NCBI RefSeq assembly: GCF_029873635.1
Contig: NC_080417.1
Coordinates: forward strand, 28,425,682-28,489,681
DNA: 64,000 nucleotides
Source of the DNA: Malania oleifera
Taxonomy: Eukaryota; Streptophyta; Magnoliopsida; Santalales; Ximeniaceae
Reading direction: 5' to 3'
Shown here in pieces: positions 56,996-64,000 of the stretch. The first letter of the stretch is position 1; each line of letters opens with the position of its first letter. Made by a program: the position numbers and the translations under genes. The notes below the pieces were generated by a model, which was given only the letters and a program-made list of their open reading frames with translations, was not told the DNA's origin and ran no database searches.

Positions 56996-59030
56996 TGCTG
57001 ATTCCCTTTTTTAAATTTATTTTTTTTCCTTTATTATTTTTCATAAATAAATTTTCCAGGTCTCTACATTGGACACTTAGAAACAAATTAGTTTTCATGG
57101 CTTATGCGCTTAATTATTTCCTTTTGGAATTCAATGTCCAAATTGAGCATACATATGAGATCTGAATCAAGTTTTGTTAGTTCTTACACATTCATGGGGT
57201 TGGAATGGATTTGTCGAAGCTTACAGTACCCTAAGAATCCTTTCGATTTAAATGTTAGAAACTTAGAACCAAATTATATTCTATGGTTTAAGTACTTAGT
57301 CACTTTTAGAAATCAAGTGTCCAAATCTGGCATATGAGGTCCAAATTAAATGGAGTTAGTTCCTATGCATTCTGAGGTCAAAGAGAAAGTATCAGAGCTC
57401 AAGGTGCCCCAAAATTCCTTCTGGTTTAGAAGTTGGACACATAAAATTACATGAGCTTTTATAGTTTAAGTACTTAGTTCATTTTAGAACTAAGATGTCC
57501 AAATACGATGTCCAAATTGAGTGGGGTCAGCTCTTGTGTATTCATAAGGTCAATATGGAAATGTTAGAGCTCACCATGTCCCAAAATCATCCTGGTTTGG
57601 AACTTGGACACTTATAACCAAATTAGTTTTCATAATTTAAGCACTTAATTAGTACATTTTGGAACTCAAGTATGCAAATCAAACATACAAGATCCAAATC
57701 GAGTTGGATTAATTCCTACGAGTTCATGAGATTAGAATGGATGTGTTGGAACTCATGGTACTTCAAAATTCATCTCAGGCATATGAGGTCCAAATTGAGT
57801 GGGGTCAATTCCTACGTATATGTGAGGTTGAAGTGGAAATGTGAGAGCTCATAATGCCCCAAATTTCATAATGTTTTAAAAGTTGGACACTTAGAACCAA
57901 AATAATTTTCATAATTTAAGCACTTAATTAGTTCATTTCAGAACTCAATTATCCAAAATCTAGAATATGAAATCCAAATTGAGTTGGATAAGTTCCTACA
58001 TGTCTATAGGATTATAATGGACGTTTTGGAGCTCTTGGTACTCCAAAGTTCATCCTGATTTTGAAAGTTAGACATTTAGAACCAATTCATTTTTTAACAA
58101 TTTAGTACTTGGTTCATTTCAAAACTCAAGTGCCCAAATCAGACATACAAGGTTTAAATGGAGTGGGTCGGTTCCTACACATCCGTGAAGTTGAAGTGGA
58201 AGTATCAGTGCTAACAGTGCCCTATAATTCATCCTATTTTGAAAGTTGGACACTTAGAACCAAATTATCTTTCACAGTTTAAGTACTTAGTGCATTTTGG
58301 AATTTAAGGGTCCAAGTTGGACATACAAGGTCCAAATTGAGTGAGGTCAATTCCTAAGCATTTGTGAGATCAAAATGGAAGTGTTAGAACTCACGGTGCC
58401 CCAAAATTCAACCCGATTTGAAATTTGTACACTTAGAACCAAATTAATTTTCATGGTTTAAGCATTTAATTAGTTAATTTTGAAACTTAAGTGTTTAAAT
58501 CGGGCACACAAGATCCAAATTAAGTTTGGTTAGATCTAACACATCCGTGGAGTTGGAATGGATGTGTTGGAGCTCACAATATGCTCAAAATTATTTTGAT
58601 TTGAAAGTTGATACTTAGAACCAAATTAATTTCTATGGTTTAAGTACTTAGTTCATTTTAGAGCTCATGTATCAAAATCGGGCATACAAGGTCTAAATTG
58701 AGTGGAATTAGTTCCTACGCATCATTACATCAAAGTGCAAGTATCAAAGCTCACAGTGCCCCTAAAAAAAATTATTATGGTTTGAAAATTGGACATTTAG
58801 AACCAAATTAACTTTCACAATTTAAGTACTTAGTTCATTTTAGAATTCAAGCCAAATTGGGCATACAGGGTCAATTTGAGTAGGGTCAGTTCCTACACGT
58901 TCGCGAGCTAGAAGTGAAAGTGTTGAAAATTTTGGTGCCCAAAAAATTATCTTGATTTGAAAATTTGATACTTACAACCAAATTAATTTTCATGTATAAT
59001 GCATAGTTAGACGGTTAGAACTGTATCATT

Positions 59031-59480
59031 TCTTAGTAATACTTTTTTTTTTTTTGAATAGTTTTTGCTTATATTATTTTTTTATAAATTATTTTTTACA
59101 TTATATACTATTTATTCTACAATTGTTTTTTTTTTTTTTTAGGATCTCGGATGTGTTACATGTAATGATGACGATGATGTTCAATGATGATAATGATAGT
59201 ACAAACTATTTTGCTTTAATTTTTTTTCCTGTTATGTGAATTAATTAGACCATGTTGGTTGTGATCATAAATGTTTTAATATTTTAATTAAACTTATATT
59301 ATATGTATAAATTCTTGTAAAATGACATTAAACAACTCTTTTGTTTATGTACATATTTTTTATTATCTAGATGAATATAACAATGAACCTTGAATTGACA
59401 TTCAAGAATGTGTAGTAAATTATATTTATTTACAGGATTTCCATAGGAATGTATAAATTCCAAAAAAAAATAAAATAAAT
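59031..59480. other. AT-rich sequence
   Basis: T-runs and AT-rich sequence with a short GATGATGATAATGATA stretch near 59165-59200. No gene is supported; the short open frame at 59054-59239 is low complexity. Confidence 0.5.
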
Positions 59481-60695
59481 CAATATGCTAATTTACTAGT
59501 GACGGTTCTAAATTCGTTATCAGTGACCTTTTATAATTCATCACTATTACTTTTTCATATTATACACTATTAGTGATCCATTATTTCAGTAGATTTTTCG
59601 AGTGTTCAAAGGGTCTCAGATGCCATCGTTTAAAAAATAATAATAAATATTAGATATTAGTGACTGTGTTTCTCTGCCACTATTGTTTTACTCTTAGTGA
59701 TAAATTTCAATTTGTGACTACAATTTAACTATTAGTGATGATTTTCAATTCGTCATTATTGATGCACTATGTTGGGGTTTCGCTCAACTTGAATATGCGC
59801 AATTGAAGCACATAATCAATTACAAAACAATCAACAACCACTAATGCAATCACTCAATGATGAAATATACTCAAGAAACAATCAAACAATACTAAGAAGA
59901 ATAAAAAATATAACTAGAACGCACAAGATATACGTGGTTTGGCAATAGCCTACGTCCACGGGAGCAGCAACCTTGGGTTTCACTATGATCAATGTCAAAG
60001 CTCACATACAAATATTGTTTATATAACAATCCTATGCGTACGGAAGAGTTCTAATAAACCTAAACTACATTTGTATTAATCTCCTGGAGGAAAAACTTCT
60101 AGATAAGCCCAATCTACAATCCCCCGATTTGACTTTAAGTAATCTGCGCCGAAAGAAACCGTCGACGATTTGACCAAACCATCGATGGTTTTGTGCTGAG
60201 CAAAGGTCCTCCTGCATAATGCCTGAAACCTCTTCTCATGCAATTGTCCCTCGCGTCACGTAACTTTCTCTGGTACATGTGATTCACTTTGAATATGAGC
60301 CACATCCCCAACACACTATTAGTGATGGATGAATATTCGTCGCTAAAAATTTAGTAGTTGTCATGAATTTATATTTTTCAAAATTTTAACTATTAGTGAT
60401 GGCTAACCACTTTTAGTGAGAGATCAAAACTGTCGGTAGTTGTGATGAATTTATATTTTTCCAAATTTTAACTATTAGTGATGGCTGACCACTTTTAGTG
60501 AGAGATCAAAACTGTTACTATTAATTGAACAATAGTGACGATTTCAGAAATTGTCACCAATAGATAGTTGAGACACTCAATACAATGACCAATGTTGAAC
60601 CTATCCGAAAATCATCACCATTAAGCAACAGTGATAGTTGGTGGTTTGCAGTGATGGTTTTTGTCGGTCACTAATAGTCAATTTTTTATAATGTG
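59481..60695. mobile_element. CACTA-like MITE with subterminal repeats, interrupted
   Basis: The right end, reversed, reads CACATTATAAAAAATTGACT followed by ATTAGTGACC, a CACTA/EnSpm-type terminus. The left end around 59481 (CAATATGCTAATTTACTAGT followed by GACGG) resembles it. The interior has many TTAGTGATGG / CATCACTAATA subterminal repeats in both orientations. Without the inserted solo LTR it is about 0.67 kb, with no transposase. The left boundary and the 3-bp duplication are uncertain. Confidence 0.6.
59770..60313 (-). mobile_element. Short copia-type solo LTR in the MITE
   Basis: 544 bp, plus strand TGTTGGGGTTTCGC to CATCCCCAACA, with a perfect CACTA duplication (59765-59769, 60314-60318). 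The R/U5 hairpin on the minus strand (59933-59960: CGTGG, ACGTA, GGC, 4-nt loop, GCC, AAA, CCACG) fixes the orientation. It is much shorter than the other copia LTRs and lacks the CpG array, closer in size to TRIM or small Tork-type LTRs. Confidence 0.85.
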
Positions 60696-60704
60696 CATTA
60701 TCAA

Positions 60705-61190
60705 CCTTGAAGACGATGCGTTGAGAAATATAAGTTTAGAAAATAAAATTTGGTTAGATTACTGATCTAAAAATAGGGTCTTGGAGAGAAGAAAGATGAG
60801 TTTAGAAAATAATACCGAGTTATATTACCAATTTGAAAACAAGGTCTAAGAGAGTACGCACTGGGTTGTATTACTAGCCTTGAAGAAAATGTGTTGAGAA
60901 AGATAGGTTTAGAAAATGATATTGAGTTATATTACCAATCTAAAAATAAGTTTTAAGAGACAAGACATCGGGTTGTATTACTAACCTTGAAGAAGATGTG
61001 TTGAGAAAATGAGTTTAGAAGGTTGTATTGGGTTATATTATTGATCCAAAAAGGAATTTTAAAGAGAAGACACCATGTCGTACTATTGGCTTTGAAGAAA
61101 ATGCGTCGAGAAAATGGATTTAGAAGGTGGTATCCGATTGTATTACCAAATTTAAAATGGGTTTGATGGAATGCATGAGTTTTTGAAAAG
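60705..61190. repeat. Tandem repeat of about 106 bp
   Basis: CCTTGAAGAAGATGTGTTGA-like blocks start near 60705, 60879, 60985 and 61090; the first interval is longer because one unit is partly deleted. Units share TTTAGAAAATGATATTGGGT, TATTACCAAT and AAGACACCGGGTTGTATTA. The minus-strand open frame at 60953-61231 is an artefact. Confidence 0.8.
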
Positions 61191-61365
61191 TTAGGCTTTA
61201 TCTTCAACCAATCAAAAAAAGAAAACTTCAAAAAATATATTTACTTTTTTTTTGAAACAGTTTTTAGGTGGATACTCCATCTCTAAAACAAACAAGTAAT
61301 CTTCATTAGTTCAATCTAGTCCTATTGGTTGAGATTATAATCTCCCTTGATTATATGATATTCAG

Positions 61366-61577
61366 AGGTTAAAAGTCTTTGTTATACCTAAGGACAAGGG
61401 AAAGAAAACACTATACAGTATAGTCTTCTTCTTATTTCATAATAAGTTAAATAAGATTGTGGGAACCAATTCGAAAGTTAAAAGCCTCTGTTATACCTAA
61501 GGACAAGGGGAAGAAAACACTATATAGTAAAATCGTCTTCTTGTTTTATCATAAGTTAGATCAGATTGTGGGAACCA
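61366..61577. repeat. 110-bp tandem duplication
   Basis: Two copies of a block starting GTTAAAAG (near 61369 and 61479), each with TTATACCTAAGGACAAGG, GAAAACACTATA, TCTTCTT and GATTGTGGGAACCAA. Confidence 0.85.
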
Positions 61578-61647
61578 AAAAGACAAATTTCAATTCTTGA
61601 GATTTTTCACTTTTTTTTTGGATTTTAAAAATCAATAAAGACAAAAA

Positions 61648-61652
61648 ATGAC

Positions 61653-61700
<48 letters not shown>
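61648..61700. repeat. (AAT)n microsatellite
   Basis: Long AAT run in a low-complexity region. Confidence 0.95.
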
Positions 61701-61702
<2 letters not shown>

Positions 61703-61793
61703 CAACTAAAATGAAACTTACACTACCGCACGCGTACCAATACCTACACATTCACATAATTACTTATAAACACATTTGAACCCCCCCGCGCGG

Positions 61794-61795
<2 letters not shown>

Positions 61796-61837
<42 letters not shown>

Positions 61838-62229
61838 GACATACATAAACATCTATACATTTAATAACACATATTTAAATATTTAATAATTTACATATGC
61901 ATATATGCTTAAATACACACTAATACATATACTTACACTTATACACATACCATACATAAATGCATATTAACATACATATTAATATATACACATATACACA
62001 TACATATTTAATAATTTGTATTTATAAAAGTAAATATATTTATTATTGCTTAGACTCACACGCGCACACACACACACACATAAATACACATACCAATATC
62101 AAAATATAACATAACTCATACTTATTATGCTTGTATACACACAAATTCTACATGCACATTACATAATGTATACATACATACTTAAATATTAATATTTATA
62201 CATGTACTCATAAATTTTATATACATATT

Positions 62230-62274
<45 letters not shown>

Positions 62275-62450
62275 ATATACATACTCAAATACATACATAT
62301 CTACACATACTTAAATACTAATATATACAAATTTGTATTCACACACGCATGCACACACGCGCACGTGCGCGCACACACACACACAATTACTTAGATATAC
62401 AGATGTACACTCATTAATACGCATACATACACATATACATATATACTAAT
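61796..62450. repeat. Microsatellite cluster (CA)n, (TA)n, ACATAT-rich
   Basis: (CA)n at about 61796-61830, 62062-62080 and 62341-62385, (TA)n(CA)n at about 62231-62272, and ACATACATAT-like sequence between them. No gene. Confidence 0.9.
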
Positions 62451-62509
62451 ATGACAATATATGCATACTTATACTCATGCACATACCACATGCATGCAAG
62501 CATCTTAAC

Positions 62510-63328
62510 TAGGGCTGTACAAAATTTTCTGGAAACTAAAAACTGGACCAAAAACGGACCATTTGGCAGTTCGGTTCGGGGTTTTGATTACGATTTTGTA
62601 TTTTATAAAATCCAATTTTTGGTTTTGGTTTCAGTTTCACAAGAGAACCAAACCGAAAAAAAACCAAAAAATCGATTATGATATGAAAATAATTGTTATT
62701 AATAATATATATACATACACGTCCTAACATAAAATATATTATTTGATAATTTTTCATCACTCTGAAAATAAGCTACTCTGGTTGCATTTGTAGAGAAGCA
62801 GAGGCACCTCCCAAGTTCATTCTTCTGATGTGGGACAAGAGATTGTACTGTTGGGAACCAACTGTCCCACATCAACGTGGAGGCAGAAGGAAAGACCATT
62901 CCCCTTCCTATAAAAATAAGGGATTCTATCTTGATTAAAATGCATTCTCTCCCATCATTCGAGTACAAGTGGGTCTGACTTAGCTGTTTAATTAACGAGT
63001 TAGGCTAACTATCAAAGCCCATTTCTTTTGGGCATTAAAATAAAGTCTGTTTAGTTTATGGGTGTTGGTTGTTGAAGCCCATTTCTTCTAGGTATTAAAA
63101 CATACGTAATTTGGGCCTTTCTTTAGTTGGGCTATTAGGGTTATTTAAAATTTTGTAATAATAAAAAATCACCAAACCAACTTGAAAAAAAAAAAATACC
63201 AGTCTATAGTTATATTAAACCATTGGTATGCAGTCTAGTTTTGGATTGAGTAATTTGAAAACTGATTAGTTTGGTTCGGTTATTGGTTTTGCCTAAAATC
63301 GAATTGAAAAGAATTGATTACACCCTTA
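62510..63328. mobile_element. MITE-like element with CCGAACCG-type interior
   Basis: Left TAGGGCTGTAC and right (reversed) TAAGGGTGTAATC are related inverted ends. Both subterminal regions have GGTTCGGTT / CCAAACCGAA blocks, as in the element at 10264-10737. The middle (about 62700-63170) is unrelated and may be a further insertion. Flanking ATCTTAAC and TTCTTAGT are only a weak duplication. Confidence 0.45.
62826..62917 (+). promoter_or_regulatory. snRNA-type promoter motif pair (USE plus TATA)
   Basis: GTCCCACATCA at 62864-62874 matches the plant upstream sequence element RTCCCACATCG at ten of eleven bases, and TATAAAAAT follows at 62909-62917. The gap of about 34 bp is the spacing known for pol II snRNA promoters. 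An inverted copy TGATGTGGGAC lies at 62826-62836. A TG-starting segment (TGTTGGGAACC at 62849) suggests the pair belongs to a small LTR/TRIM-like repeat. No snRNA sequence follows. Confidence 0.45.
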
Positions 63329-63334
63329 TTCTTA

Positions 63335-63860
63335 GTCTACCTATATCCATACACATCTACATTCGCATGCATATACCCACACATGCACACGCTCTCATTA
63401 ACACGCTTAGCCACACATGCATGCCATAAGCATAGGTCACATCTACATGCATACATGGAATCACATACATGCATGTAGTCACACATACTTGTACACATTA
63501 TTGCATGCAAAACACACATCCACATGGCTACACATGCTCTCTTTCTTTCTCTCACACACATGCATGTATGCACACTCACATGTATGAAAAACACATGCAC
63601 ACACATACTACCACACATATGCATGCGCATTCACACATCCAGACATCCTTGCATGCTTACATGCATACATTCAATCTCACAAGCATGCTAAACATACATA
63701 TATCATGCTCACGACTAACTCACATGCATGCACAAACATACTCACACACCTATGCATGAAACAACCACTCACATCCACATATGCATGCATTCACTCATAT
63801 GGCCACACATAACACATGCATAAGACACATTGAATCAAATGGGCACAAACACATAGAACA
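63335..63860. repeat. Low-complexity CATGCA/ACACATGC-rich tract
   Basis: Degenerate repeats of CACATGCATGCA. Open frames on both strands (63337-63630 minus, 63469-63759 plus) are His/Cys/Thr-rich products of the repeat and not genes. A (GA)n run lies at about 63871-63888. Confidence 0.85.
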
Positions 63861-64000
63861 AAGGAAAGAAGAGAGAGAGAGAGAAAGAGGGCAAGATAAA
63901 GAGTAAAACAAGAGAGATCTGAGAGAGAGTCTAACCCCACACTTAATTTACGAAATGAAATTGAAGTAGGAAAGGAATCGAAAGAGGAATGGAATCAAGT

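Larger units (their letters stand above)
54601..57068 (-). mobile_element. Gypsy-C solo LTR inserted in the satellite
   Basis: 2468 bp, minus strand TGTAGAGACCTGG to AGGCGTCACA, with a perfect TTGGA duplication (54596-54600, 57069-57073). On the minus strand: TCGTCGACGA array (complement of 56816-56995), TATAAATAGG (complement of 56799-56808), a pyrimidine tract (complement of (GA)n at about 56674-56730), a minisatellite (55765-56020) and the conserved TTACTTAGATGTGTCTCACC (complement of about 54981-55000). Confidence 0.93.
54237..59030. repeat. Satellite of about 180 bp with a trimeric higher-order pattern
   Basis: About thirteen units, split by the LTR at 54601-57068. Each unit contains a CTTAGAACCAAATTA-like block; starts are near 54250, 54425, 57076, 57262, 57440, 57611, 57890, 58074, 58253, 58432, 58614, 58796 and 58971. 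Shared parts are AAGTACTTAGTTCATTTT, GTCCAAATT..AGTGGG, GTTCCTACGCATC, GGAAGTGTTAGAGCTCAC and GTGCCCCAAAATTCATC. Two unit classes alternate as A-B-B (A has AAGCACTTAATTAGTTC and GGAATGGATGTGTTGG). No coding potential. Confidence 0.88.

Noticed and set aside
62930-63060. A U-snRNA gene downstream of the USE-TATA pair
   Set aside because: The sequence after the TATA box does not start like U1, U2, U4, U5 or U6 RNA.
63337-63759. His/Cys/Thr-rich open frames on both strands
   Set aside because: They are translations of a CATGCA-type low-complexity repeat.

Overview
This 64 kb window is nuclear DNA of a flowering plant, probably a eudicot. It is AT-rich, carries one intron-containing host gene with plant-type splice sites, and is otherwise filled with plant LTR retrotransposons, MITEs, satellites and organelle/rDNA debris. 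No bacterial or viral gene organisation is present.

The only convincing host gene is on the minus strand at 18394-22167. It is a two-exon gene for a WrbA/FQR1-type flavodoxin-like NAD(P)H:quinone oxidoreductase of 259 residues, split by an intron of about 3 kb. Its first exon is much richer in G+C than its surroundings. Antisense to the given strand lie a decayed 18S rDNA fragment (about 17592-17770) and a decayed plastid-type 23S rDNA fragment (about 23490-23683).

The rest is a nested retrotransposon landscape. By matching LTR termini (TG..CA) and 5-bp target-site duplications I resolve eleven solo LTRs: 4469-10248, 5352-8908, 6673-8463, 10868-12973, 14655-16686, 24652-26720, 27843-29884, 33331-34756, 46470-48504, 54601-57068 and 59770-60313. 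Two elements keep both LTRs. One is a pol-less Sirevirus-like copia element (31827-41003, duplication CACGT). The other is a Tekay/Del-type chromovirus gypsy element (41654-52761, duplication TTAAT) whose RNase H domain is split by a solo LTR. I name the LTR families Copia-A (TGTTGAC..GCTAACA), Copia-B (TGTTGGCC..TTCA), Copia-C (TGTTAGACC..GGCCAACA), Gypsy-A (TGTAAGAACC..GTGACA), Gypsy-B (TGTGACAACC..CGTTACA) and Gypsy-C (TGTAGAGACC..GTCACA).

The right-hand part (54.2-64 kb) holds a satellite of about 180 bp with a trimeric higher-order pattern, a CACTA-like MITE, tandem repeats of about 106 and 110 bp, long microsatellites, and a MITE-like element containing a solitary snRNA-type promoter motif.

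Three signals stand out. (1) Long LTRs of both superfamilies carry an array of a short CpG-rich, often palindromic motif upstream of a TATA box (TCGTCGACGA type or GGGCGACCGAAC type). (2) All thirteen copia-type LTR segments that cover this region keep a hairpin-capable sequence in R/U5, and its stem shows compensatory changes. (3) The gypsy pol gene is broken almost entirely by TAG codons, as expected from CAG to TAG decay at methylated CHG sites.
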